Shown here in pieces: positions 1 to 5,558 of a DNA stretch of 12,277 nucleotides. Positions within the stretch are counted from its first letter, which is position 1. Every line of letters begins with the position of its first letter. The notes beneath the pieces are model-generated. The model searched no databases, was not told the origin of the DNA, and saw nothing but the letters and a program-made list of their open reading frames with translations. This stretch comes from Faucicola sp032089155 (GTDB lineage: Bacteria; Pseudomonadota; Gammaproteobacteria; Pseudomonadales; Moraxellaceae): assembly GCA_032089155.1 (NCBI GenBank), contig DAMDEV010000072.1:1-12277 (forward strand), written 5' to 3'. The translations under genes were made by a program, and so were the position numbers.

Positions 1-2
1 AT

Positions 3-368
3 GATGAGCATACTTTAATTAAGGCACTTTCGAAAAAATCGAGTTTGTCTGATTCGGATGTAAGAAAGTTAAGATTATTGCTTGGTTTTGAGCAAGCTAA
101 AATTACTGCTCGTGAAACTAAGAAAAAAGCTAAACTAGCTTTGCAAATGCATGAAAACGAAAAGAAACAAGTTATTGAAAATCGCTATCGACGTTTTGGT
201 TTGGTGATTATTGAGTCGTTAAAAAAGTTACCGGAAAATAAAGCTACGATTTCTTTGTCTGATTTTTTAAATCTGATGCTTGCTGATGAAAATTTGAATG
301 AAAAGGATAAAGAGTGGGTTAGTGGTTTTTTACAAAATGATGTGATGAATGGCGATCCTAAAGATTAG
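3..368 (+). CDS. Partial small basic/coiled-coil protein, possibly a TraD/MobC-like mobilization accessory protein (5' end outside window)
   Basis: The frame is open from the left edge of the window (first complete codon at position 3) to TAG at 366-368. There is no ATG in frame; the first possible internal start is TTG at 45, which lacks a good ribosome binding site, so the gene most likely begins upstream. The visible protein has a charged, Lys/Glu-rich helical stretch, then a segment with RRFGLVIIESL, then an acidic tail. The pattern of a basic helix followed by RR-x-(L/F)-G-L-V resembles small TraD-type proteins encoded near relaxases on mobilizable plasmids. That resemblance is from memory and weak. 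Another frame ends in TAA at 16-18, which could be the tail of the preceding gene. The gene converges on the two minus-strand genes and ends at the terminator at 414-451. Function is uncertain; a mobilization role fits the plasmid setting. Confidence 0.45.
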   Translation, partial: DEHTLIKALSKKSSLSDSDVRKLRLLLGFEQAKITARETKKKAKLALQMHENEKKQVIENRYRRFGLVIIESLKKLPENKATISLSDFLNLMLADENLNEKDKEWVSGFLQNDVMNGDPKD

Positions 369-413
369 GATAGTTTAATGGGTGTCGTTGTTATCAGGGA
401 ATATAGTATGTAA

Positions 414-451
414 AAAGCGACAGGGTCTATTGTATGTCGCTTTATTTTTTT
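414..451. terminator. Bidirectional rho-independent terminator between convergent genes
   Basis: A 9-bp perfect stem, AAAGCGACA (414-422) with TGTCGCTTT (435-443), encloses a 12-nt loop. On the plus strand it is followed by a T-rich run (445-451). On the minus strand the A-run before the left arm (412-416) reads as Ts. It sits between the end of the gene at 368 and the end of the minus-strand gene at 480, so it can serve both. Confidence 0.8.
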
Positions 452-479
452 AGGTTTTTAGATGGGGGGTATGATTTTT

Positions 480-845
480 TTAGAAGGGACAGTCATCGTC
501 TTCATTATAATATTGCGCCAATGAAGAATTGTGATTGGATTGCTGTTGAATGAATTGATGACAGTCATCGCATATCCAATTGAATTTTTGGTTCTGATAG
601 TTATAGGTCGGTTCGTAGATTTGTCGCATGATGTTGCATTGATTGCAACATGTTTGTGTATCATAGATTTTGAAGTGGCTGACCATTTCGCTAAGTAACG
701 GTGCACTGATGTTATAATACTGACAGATATGTGTGATGTGATCTAAATGATTGCCGTGAGTCTCTAGTGGGGTTTCAAAGTAGTCACGCACAATGATGGT
801 TTGTTGTTCACTGATGTGGCTTTTTGCAAGGTATTTGTAGTCCAT
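480..845 (-). CDS. Hypothetical protein with a CxxC...CxxC putative zinc-binding knuckle
   Basis: The 121-residue protein is not one I can name. Its C-terminal half has CCNQC (Cys66, 67, 70) and, about 22 residues later, CDDCH (Cys92, Cys95, His96). This spacing suits a zinc ribbon or treble-clef-like knuckle. A Gln/Asn-rich linker and an acidic tail ending DDDCPF follow. The N-terminal half (1-60) is His- and Tyr-rich with no recognisable catalytic motif. The ATG at 843-845 is preceded, on the minus strand, by AAGGA seven bases upstream, which supports this start. It lies 58 bp downstream of the 904-1188 gene on the same strand, so the two are probably one operon, running away from the restriction-modification locus. 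A zinc-binding DNA or RNA adaptor is possible, but that is inference from the cysteines alone. An alternative overlapping minus frame (458-706) lacks such features and is rejected. Confidence 0.7.
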   Translation of the reverse strand: MDYKYLAKSHISEQQTIIVRDYFETPLETHGNHLDHITHICQYYNISAPLLSEMVSHFKIYDTQTCCNQCNIMRQIYEPTYNYQNQKFNWICDDCHQFIQQQSNHNSSLAQYYNEDDDCPF

Positions 846-903
846 ATGATGGTCCTTTTTTAGGTTAGGCTTGTGGTTTTAGCAGTTGTTAAGGGGACTT
901 GTT

Positions 904-1188
904 CTATGCTATTTCTGGCATAAGTTTTAGAAATTTATGTTCAAGCTGTTGGTATTTTTCTTGGTCGTCGTTTACGTCTATGTCGTCTAATATTTCTGAA
1001 ATCCATGTTTGAATGGCTTGGGTGTTGTTGCAGCGTTTGATGAGTCCTAGAAACAGGTAAAGGTTGTCACCTGGTTGTATCCGCTGTTCTTTGATTAGTT
1101 GGCTTGTAAGCTTATTAATTTGCTGTTGGCGGCTTTTTCTTTGGCCAAGCTGGTCATAGAGGTGTTGGATGACGGGGTCTGGGTGCAT
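904..1188 (-). CDS. Hypothetical small helical protein, first gene of the minus-strand pair
   Basis: I do not recognise this 94-residue protein. It is predicted to be mostly helical, with a Gln/Lys/Arg-rich N-terminal stretch (about residues 12-37), a central hydrophobic patch around LYLFLGLIKRC (44-54), and an acidic segment (DDIDVNDDQE) before a C-terminal helix. There is no signal peptide or clear membrane segment. The start at 1188 is well supported: the minus strand carries AAGGAG with about seven bases to the ATG. It is transcribed divergently from the Cro/CI-type regulator at 1362 across a 173-bp AT-rich gap, and leads into the cysteine-rich gene at 480-845. That arrangement suggests the pair may be controlled from the same intergenic region as the restriction-modification genes. 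No function can be assigned. Confidence 0.68.
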   Translation of the reverse strand: MHPDPVIQHLYDQLGQRKSRQQQINKLTSQLIKEQRIQPGDNLYLFLGLIKRCNNTQAIQTWISEILDDIDVNDDQEKYQQLEHKFLKLMPEIA

Positions 1189-1238
1189 TTTTGTGCTCCT
1201 TTCGGGATATTTTTTGGTAAATTATTCATTCCTATGCG

Positions 1239-1247
1239 ATAATAGCA
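1239..1247 (-). promoter_or_regulatory. Candidate extended -10 promoter for the minus-strand gene pair
   Basis: Read on the minus strand this is TGCTATTAT, an extended -10 (TGnTATAAT) with one mismatch, about 50 bp upstream of the ATG at 1188. No convincing -35 is visible, which extended -10 promoters tolerate. Confidence 0.35.
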
Positions 1248-1252
1248 AATCA

Positions 1253-1273
1253 AAAGGAAATATAATTTTCTTT
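1253..1273. promoter_or_regulatory. Imperfect dyad in the divergent intergenic region, candidate operator
   Basis: AAAGGAAAT, then ATA, then ATTTTCTTT forms a 21-bp palindrome with one mismatched pair. It contains a perfect TATAAT (1261-1266) on the plus strand that could be a -10 for the regulator/hsdM transcript, although no good -35 precedes it. The dyad also lies just upstream of the minus-strand extended -10. An AGGAAATA direct repeat recurs at about 1297-1304. The position between divergent transcripts, beside a Cro/CI-type gene, makes it the natural place for an operator. AT-richness makes chance dyads likely. Confidence 0.35.
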
Positions 1274-1361
1274 ATATTTAATTTTTTTTTCTCTACAGGA
1301 AATAAATTAAAACATAAAGAAAACTAAGTCAAGCATTTTTTGTCATTTATTTGGTTTTTCT

Positions 1362-1589
1362 ATGATTAAGTTGAATTTACCTGTGCTTTTTGCCCAACGT
1401 GGGCTCCGTGTTGCAGATGCAGAACGTGATTCGGGTGTAAATCGGACAACGCTTTATCGGCTTTTTAATAATGAATCCTCTCGGATTGATTTTGAGACGT
1501 TAGATAAGTTGTGCATTTATTTGGATTGCGAGCCCAAAGATGTGTTTATTTTCGAGAAGCCTGTCGCTGAAAGTCAGCCATCAAGTTAA
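1362..1589 (+). CDS. Cro/CI-type (XRE, HTH_26-like) regulator, probable controller of the type I R-M operon
   Basis: The 75-residue protein is essentially a single helix-turn-helix domain (residues 1-66). The recognition region reads VADAERDSGVNRTTLYRLFN, with the usual small-residue turn and a TTLYRL recognition helix. A second helical part follows (FETLDKLCIYLDCEPKDVF), typical of the short HTH_26 group in which the LDxLCxxLxCxPxD pattern is conserved. Cytoplasmic DNA binding is expected. It sits 21 bp upstream of hsdM and reads in the same direction, like controller proteins that delay or damp restriction-modification expression. The ATG at 1362 has no clear Shine-Dalgarno sequence, so translation may be weak or leaderless. 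A likely target is the AT-rich divergent region 1189-1361. The domain is clear; the regulatory target is inferred from position. Confidence 0.85.
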   Translation: MIKLNLPVLFAQRGLRVADAERDSGVNRTTLYRLFNNESSRIDFETLDKLCIYLDCEPKDVFIFEKPVAESQPSS

Positions 1590-1610
1590 TGTTTATTTTT
1601 AGGATATATT

Positions 1611-3155
1611 ATGACCGCTATTTTGCAACGTGCAGAGCTGCAACGTCGTATTTGGCAAATTGCTAATGATGTGCGCGGTTCCATCGATGGTTGGGATTTT
1701 AAGCAGTATGTGTTAGGGGCATTATTCTATCGCTTTATCAGTGAGAATTTTGCGAGTTATATCGAAGGGGGTGACGATAGCATCAATTACGCCACCTTCC
1801 CCGATGACAGTCCTATTTTAGCCAGTATCAAAGATGATGCGATTAAGACCAAAGGCTATTTTATTTATCCCAGTCAGCTATTTAGCAATGTGGCGAAAAA
1901 TGCTAACACCAATGACAGTTTAAATACGGATTTAGCCAATATTTTCTCAGATATTGAAGCGTCTGCCCTAGGCTACCCTTCCGAACCTGATATTAAAGGG
2001 TTATTTGGCGATTTTGACACCACCAGTAGCCGTTTAGGTAATACAGTCGCAGACAAAAATAAACGCCTTGCGGCCGTGCTAAAAGGTGTGGAAGATTTAG
2101 ATTTTGGTAATTTTGAAGACAATCATATTGATTTGTTTGGTGATGCGTACGAATTTTTGATTTCTAACTATGCTGCCAATGCAGGCAAATCAGGCGGTGA
2201 ATTTTTTACCCCACAACACGTTTCTAAATTGATTGCTCAACTGGCATTACATGGTCAGACAACCGTAAATAAGATTTATGACCCTGCGGCGGGTTCAGGG
2301 TCGCTGTTATTGCAAGCCAAAAAGCAATTTGATGAGCATATCATCGAAGAGGGATTTTTTGGGCAAGAAATCAATCACACGACCTATAATCTGGCTCGTA
2401 TGAATATGTTTTTGCATAATATCAATTACGATAAGTTCAATATGATGCTGGGCGATACCTTGCTTGAGCCCCATTTTGGCGATGATAAGCCGTTTGATGC
2501 CATTGTGTCGAATCCCCCCTACTCTGTCAAATGGGTGGGTAGCGATGACCCAACGCTAATTAATGACGAGCGTTTTGCCCCTGCGGGCGTACTGGCTCCT
2601 AAGTCAAAGGCAGATTTTGCCTTTATTCTGCAAGCCTTGGCATATTTATCGAGTAAAGGACGGGCGGCGATTGTCTCTTTCCCAGGTATCTTCTACCGTG
2701 GCGGTGCGGAACAAAAAATCCGACAATACTTGGTTGATAACAACTTTGTCGAAACGGTGATTTCACTTGCCCCCAACTTGTTTTTTGGTACGTCGATTGC
2801 GGTAAATATTTTGGTTTTATCAAAACATAAAGCCGTTAATAAAACCCAGTTTATTGATGCCAGTAAGCTGTTTAAAAAAGAAACCAATACCAACATGCTG
2901 ACCGATGACCATATTACCCAAATTATTGAGGTTTTCGCCAGTAAAGCGGATATTCCCTATTTTGCCAAGTCGGTTGAAAACCGTCAGATTGCCGAAAATG
3001 ACTATAATTTGGCAGTGAGTAGCTATGTGGAAGCCGAAGACACCCGTGAAGTGATTGATATTCAAACATTAAATGCCGAACTTGCTCAGACGGTTGCCAA
3101 TATTGATAGGTTACGCAAAGAGATTGATGCAATTGTGGCGGAGATTGAGGCATGA
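1611..3155 (+). CDS. hsdM: Type I restriction-modification methyltransferase subunit HsdM (EcoR124I-like, type IC)
   Basis: HsdM transfers a methyl group from S-adenosylmethionine to adenine N6 within the target chosen by HsdS. Two HsdM plus one HsdS form the methylase, and HsdR joins for restriction. The 514 residues match the family size (EcoR124I HsdM is about 520). An N-terminal HsdM helical bundle (about 8-165) leads into the N6-adenine methylase domain with GEFFTP (196-201), the SAM-binding motif I DPAAGSGSLL (224-233) and the catalytic motif IV NPPY (301-304). The last 35 residues form a Leu/Ile-rich coiled helix (LNAELAQTVANIDRLRKEI) typical of the HsdS-contacting tail. AGGA lies seven bases before the ATG. 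From memory, long blocks are nearly identical to EcoR124I HsdM. The stop codon overlaps the next start (ATGA, 3152-3155), so HsdM and the embedded small genes are translationally coupled. All catalytic motifs look intact. Confidence 0.97.
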   Translation: MTAILQRAELQRRIWQIANDVRGSIDGWDFKQYVLGALFYRFISENFASYIEGGDDSINYATFPDDSPILASIKDDAIKTKGYFIYPSQLFSNVAKNANTNDSLNTDLANIFSDIEASALGYPSEPDIKGLFGDFDTTSSRLGNTVADKNKRLAAVLKGVEDLDFGNFEDNHIDLFGDAYEFLISNYAANAGKSGGEFFTPQHVSKLIAQLALHGQTTVNKIYDPAAGSGSLLLQAKKQFDEHIIEEGFFGQEINHTTYNLARMNMFLHNINYDKFNMMLGDTLLEPHFGDDKPFDAIVSNPPYSVKWVGSDDPTLINDERFAPAGVLAPKSKADFAFILQALAYLSSKGRAAIVSFPGIFYRGGAEQKIRQYLVDNNFVETVISLAPNLFFGTSIAVNILVLSKHKAVNKTQFIDASKLFKKETNTNMLTDDHITQIIEVFASKADIPYFAKSVENRQIAENDYNLAVSSYVEAEDTREVIDIQTLNAELAQTVANIDRLRKEIDAIVAEIEA

Positions 3156-3631
3156 TTACGCTCTATCACGGTAGCAATGTCGCTGTCGATATGCCAAAGA
3201 TTTTACCCAATTTACGAGCCCTAGATTTTGGTTGTGGATTTTATTTGACCAGTAGCTATGCTCAAGCGGAACGCTGGGCAAAACTGGTTTTTAAAAGACG
3301 TCAACAGGGACAAGCCATTATCAATATTTATTCCTTTGATGAAGAGCGTGCGATTGCTTTAAATTTGATGCACTTTGACAATGCCAATGCCGATTGGCTC
3401 GAATTTGTCGTTAATAATCGCAAAGCGTTAAAACTTTTTGATTTTGATATCGTGATTGGTCCTGTTGCTAATGATGCCACTTTACCTGTCATTGATGATT
3501 ATATGGATGGCAGATATACCCAAGAAGAAGCGGTTCGGCGTTTATTACCCCAGAATTTGACCGACCAATATGCGTTTTGTAGTGAGATTAGCTTAGGCTA
3601 TTTGACTTATCAAGGGAGCAAAATCGTATGA
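3152..3631 (+). CDS. DUF3990 protein, ADP-ribosyltransferase-fold putative toxin/effector inside the hsd operon
   Basis: The 159-residue protein has the hallmarks of DUF3990, a family placed in the ADP-ribosyltransferase clan. It opens with LYHGSN (His6, the NAD-contacting position of the first strand). It then has DFGCGFYLTSS with Tyr31 and a following QAERWA helix, a central DFDIVIGPVAND block (97-108), and a final LTDQYAFCSEISLGYL segment. In that last segment Glu145, or nearby Gln139, is the candidate third-motif residue. Together this would give an H-Y-E/Q type active site. The predicted reaction is transfer of ADP-ribose from NAD+ to an unknown cytoplasmic target, or NAD+ breakdown. The start at 3152 overlaps the hsdM stop by 4 nt, with a CGGAG ribosome binding site inside hsdM. 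Two small genes follow with the same overlap, which looks like an effector with partner proteins. Family assignment is by pattern recognition; toxicity and target are inferred. Confidence 0.82.
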   Translation: MITLYHGSNVAVDMPKILPNLRALDFGCGFYLTSSYAQAERWAKLVFKRRQQGQAIINIYSFDEERAIALNLMHFDNANADWLEFVVNNRKALKLFDFDIVIGPVANDATLPVIDDYMDGRYTQEEAVRRLLPQNLTDQYAFCSEISLGYLTYQGSKIV

Positions 3632-3879
3632 ACGCTGTATCAGCTCGAACGTTAGATTTTTTTGACCGTCATGTGGTGCAACATATCGTTGAAAAATACG
3701 GTTTCGATGAATTGCAAGCGATTAAGGCGTTTATCAGCTCGGAAACCTATGCCATGTTACAAGACCCAGAGCTTGAGTTATACAAGGTAAGTCCCTTGAT
3801 TATTTTTGATATGTGGGAAAGTGAGCAAGTGACAGGCAATCCACGCAATTCACTGTATTTACGGGCGGATGAGGTATGA
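3628..3879 (+). CDS. Small unnamed protein of the DUF3990 trio, candidate antitoxin/partner
   Basis: The 83-residue acidic protein begins with a helical segment (ARTLDFFDRHVVQHIVEKYGFDELQ) and continues SSETYAMLQDPELELYKVSP and IIFDMWESEQVTGNPRNSLYL. I recall very similar small proteins next to DUF3990 genes in other bacteria, but not a family name. The start ATG overlaps the previous stop as ATGA (3628-3631), and AGGGAG lies nine bases upstream. It lacks enzyme motifs, signal peptide and membrane segments. It shares the tetrapeptide MWES with the next protein, but their overall sequences differ, so common ancestry cannot be claimed. By position it is either an inhibitor of the ADP-ribosyltransferase-like protein or an adaptor between it and the HsdMS complex. 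Both are inference. Confidence 0.75.
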   Translation: MNAVSARTLDFFDRHVVQHIVEKYGFDELQAIKAFISSETYAMLQDPELELYKVSPLIIFDMWESEQVTGNPRNSLYLRADEV

Positions 3880-4079
3880 GTAAAGAATACGCGTTTTTTA
3901 TTTATTTATTAGAGCGTTATGCGGAGTATCGACAGGTTTCGGCTCAAAAGGTTTTGGCAATGTGGGAATCGCTAGGGATTACGCAGTTTATCGTGGATAT
4001 GTATGAGTTATACCATATTGAGCGATTGGAAAATGCCTTTGCTGATATTGATAGAATGATGGCGGAGGCAGGGGCGTGA
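3876..4079 (+). CDS. DUF3791-like small protein, candidate antitoxin/partner of the DUF3990 protein
   Basis: The 67-residue helical protein has the pattern I associate with DUF3791. An opening FFIYLLERYAEYRQVSAQKV is followed by a short turn at MWESLGITQFI, then a D-MYELYHIERLENAFADID block in which the Y-x-x-x-H and the terminal Asp-Ile-Asp are typical. DUF3791 genes often sit beside DUF3990 genes, from memory, which supports a toxin-antitoxin or effector-sensor pairing. The start overlaps the previous gene (ATGA, 3876-3879) and GCGGA lies six bases upstream. Its own stop overlaps the GTG of hsdS (GTGA, 4076-4079), and its 3' end supplies the GGAGG ribosome binding site for hsdS. Translation of hsdS is therefore tied to translation of this small gene. 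The biochemical role is not known to me. Confidence 0.78.
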   Translation: MSKEYAFFIYLLERYAEYRQVSAQKVLAMWESLGITQFIVDMYELYHIERLENAFADIDRMMAEAGA

Positions 4080-5293
4080 GTGCGATTTTGGATAAGTTAT
4101 TAAAGGGGCAAAATGTTGAGTGGCATACTATTGAGCAAATTTTTCATTTGCGAAATGGTTATACGCCATCTAAATCAAACGAAGCCTATTGGACAAATGG
4201 CACAATACCTTGGTTTAGAATGGAAGATATTCGTGAAAATGGTAATATTTTGGATTCAGCCCTACAGCAAATATCTGAAAGTGCTGTAAAAGGTAATAAA
4301 CTATTTCCAAAAAATTCTTTTATAATTGCAACTTCTGCAACGATTGGGGAACACGCTCTAATTACTGTGCCATATTTAGCTAATCAGCGTTTTACCAATT
4401 TATCTTTAAAAGACGATTTCATTAATCGATTCAATATATACTTTCTATATTATTATTTATTTAAACTTGATGAATGGTGTAGAAACAATACTACCATGTC
4501 TAGTTTTGCTTCTGTAGATATGAATGGTTTTAGAAAATTTGAAATTCCAATTCCACCGCTTGATGTGCAAGACGAGATTGCACGAATTTTGGACGCATTT
4601 ACAGCCGTTACAGCCGAGCTTACAGCCGAGCTTAATATGCGCGAGAAACAATATCAATATTATCGTGATAAATTATTGACTTTTTCGGATAATGAAATTA
4701 TTTGGAAAAGTTTGGGTGAACTTGGACAATTAATTCGTGGTAATGGTTTGCAGAAATCTGATTTTACAGAGGATGGATTTCCTGCAATTCATTACGGGCA
4801 AATTTATACTTTTTATGGCAAATTTGCAGATAAGACCAAATCTTTTGTTTCTGAAAATTTGGCTAAGAAACTAAAAAAGGCTCAAAATGGTGACGTGTTA
4901 CTTGCTGGTACAAGTGAAAATATACAGGACGTTATGAAACCTTTAGGTTGGTTAGGTGATGAAATAGCTATCTCTGGCGATATGTTTGCCTATCGCCCAA
5001 ATACTGAACTTGATACAAAATACTTAACTTATCTTTTGCAAACCACTGAGTTTCAGAAATATAAAGAAAAATACGCACATGGCACAAAAGTTACTAGGTT
5101 GAATGCAGAAAAATTTTTAAGGTTTGAAATTGCTATCCCGCCACTTAATGAACAAAAACGGATTGCCAATATTTTAGATAAATTTGAAGCCCTAACCCAC
5201 TCTATCACCGAAGGCTTACCCAAAGAAATCACCCTACGTGAGCAGCAATACGAATACTACCGAGAGCAACTAATTGATTTTCCTAAAAATTAA
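4076..5293 (+). CDS. hsdS: Type I restriction-modification specificity subunit HsdS (type IC, two TAEL repeats)
   Basis: HsdS recognises the bipartite DNA target and scaffolds HsdM and HsdR. The 405 residues show the classic two-fold layout. Target recognition domain 1 is about residues 15-155, followed by a central conserved region starting at IPIPPLDVQDEIARILDAFTA. Target recognition domain 2 is about 216-350, followed by a distal conserved region starting at IAIPPLNEQKRIANILDKFEAL and ending REQQYEYYREQLIDFP. The central region carries two TAEL tetrapeptides (179-186) followed by NMREKQYQYYRDKLLTF, the signature of EcoR124I-type HsdS. Translation starts at GTG 4076, overlapping the upstream TGA, with GGAGG seven bases before. 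The recognition domains are visibly more AT-rich than the conserved ends and the neighbouring hsdM, as expected if they were exchanged by recombination. The DNA target cannot be read from sequence alone. Both halves are full length and look functional. Confidence 0.96.
   Translation: MSAILDKLLKGQNVEWHTIEQIFHLRNGYTPSKSNEAYWTNGTIPWFRMEDIRENGNILDSALQQISESAVKGNKLFPKNSFIIATSATIGEHALITVPYLANQRFTNLSLKDDFINRFNIYFLYYYLFKLDEWCRNNTTMSSFASVDMNGFRKFEIPIPPLDVQDEIARILDAFTAVTAELTAELNMREKQYQYYRDKLLTFSDNEIIWKSLGELGQLIRGNGLQKSDFTEDGFPAIHYGQIYTFYGKFADKTKSFVSENLAKKLKKAQNGDVLLAGTSENIQDVMKPLGWLGDEIAISGDMFAYRPNTELDTKYLTYLLQTTEFQKYKEKYAHGTKVTRLNAEKFLRFEIAIPPLNEQKRIANILDKFEALTHSITEGLPKEITLREQQYEYYREQLIDFPKN
4601..4633 (+). 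repeat. 12-bp tandem repeat encoding TAEL in hsdS (spacer-length determinant)
   Basis: ACAGCCGAGCTT occurs twice in tandem (4610-4621 and 4622-4633), after a degenerate partial copy ACAGCCGTT (4601-4609). In frame it encodes TAV-TAEL-TAEL. In the EcoR124 family the number of TAEL copies sets the length of the non-specific spacer in the target: two copies give 6 bp and three copies give 7 bp. A slip of 12 bp stays in frame, so the repeat is a natural specificity switch. Confidence 0.92.
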
Positions 5294-5298
5294 AATAG

Positions 5299-5535
5299 CA
5301 TACATATAAATACATACACACAAATGGTTATATTCTCATAGTATACATATAAACATATACAGTTAAATTTATATATTTATTAGTATTTAGATAAATTTAT
5401 ACATTTATAATCATAAATTTATGTACAACCGTAGCTTAATATATATCTAACTTGAGAAGATTTTAGCATATTCATATATTTATACATTTAACTGTATATT
5501 ATAAATATATACACATTAATACATACACATATAAT
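5299..5535 (+). repeat. Degenerate 14-bp tandem repeat array in the AT-rich hsdS-hsdR spacer
   Basis: The whole 265-bp gap 5294-5558 is AT-rich and non-coding. Most of it falls into units about 14 bp long beginning YATA, with consensus near YATACAYWTAAAT. Starts that fit are 5299 (CATACATATAAATA), 5313 (CATACACACAAATG), 5342 (TATACATATAAACA), 5356, 5370, 5384, 5398 (TATACATTTATAAT), 5412, 5440, 5467, 5481 (TATACATTTAACTG), 5495, 5508 and 5522 (CATACACATATAAT). Two or three slots are decayed beyond recognition. All clear units read on the plus strand. The same unit appears over the parA promoter and in the 3' part of parA, so a plasmid-encoded DNA-binding protein may recognise it. AT-richness inflates apparent periodicity, so a shuffled control is needed. 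The hsdR promoter must also lie in this gap; a TATAAT at 5530-5535 is present without a convincing -35. Confidence 0.6.
5355..5499. repeat. 14-bp perfect inverted repeat within the AT-rich spacer
   Basis: ATATACAGTTAAAT (5355-5368) is the exact reverse complement of ATTTAACTGTATAT (5486-5499), with about 117 bp between. A 12-bp perfect palindrome, CATAAATTTATG, lies between them at 5412-5423. The structure could bring the two halves of the array together through protein binding or extrude under supercoiling. Confidence 0.6.
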
Positions 5536-5558
5536 TAGCCATCTATAAAGATACCACT

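Noticed and set aside
45..47. TTG at 45 as the true start of the first gene
   Set aside because: No Shine-Dalgarno sequence is present at a suitable distance, and the frame is open to the window edge, so the gene more likely starts upstream.
458..706. Alternative minus-strand 82-codon frame overlapping the cysteine-rich gene
   Set aside because: It is shadowed by the 480-845 frame, which has a proper ribosome binding site and paired CxxC motifs; its own start has no comparable support.
5421..5429. Partial iteron match ATGTACAAC in the hsdS-hsdR spacer, considered as an extra Rep site
   Set aside because: Only 9 of 15 iteron bases match, without the CTCTTCT half; chance is a sufficient explanation in AT-rich DNA.
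5294..5558. CRISPR-like array in the repetitive spacer
   Set aside because: Units are contiguous, about 14 bp and degenerate, with no unique spacers between identical repeats and no cas genes nearby.
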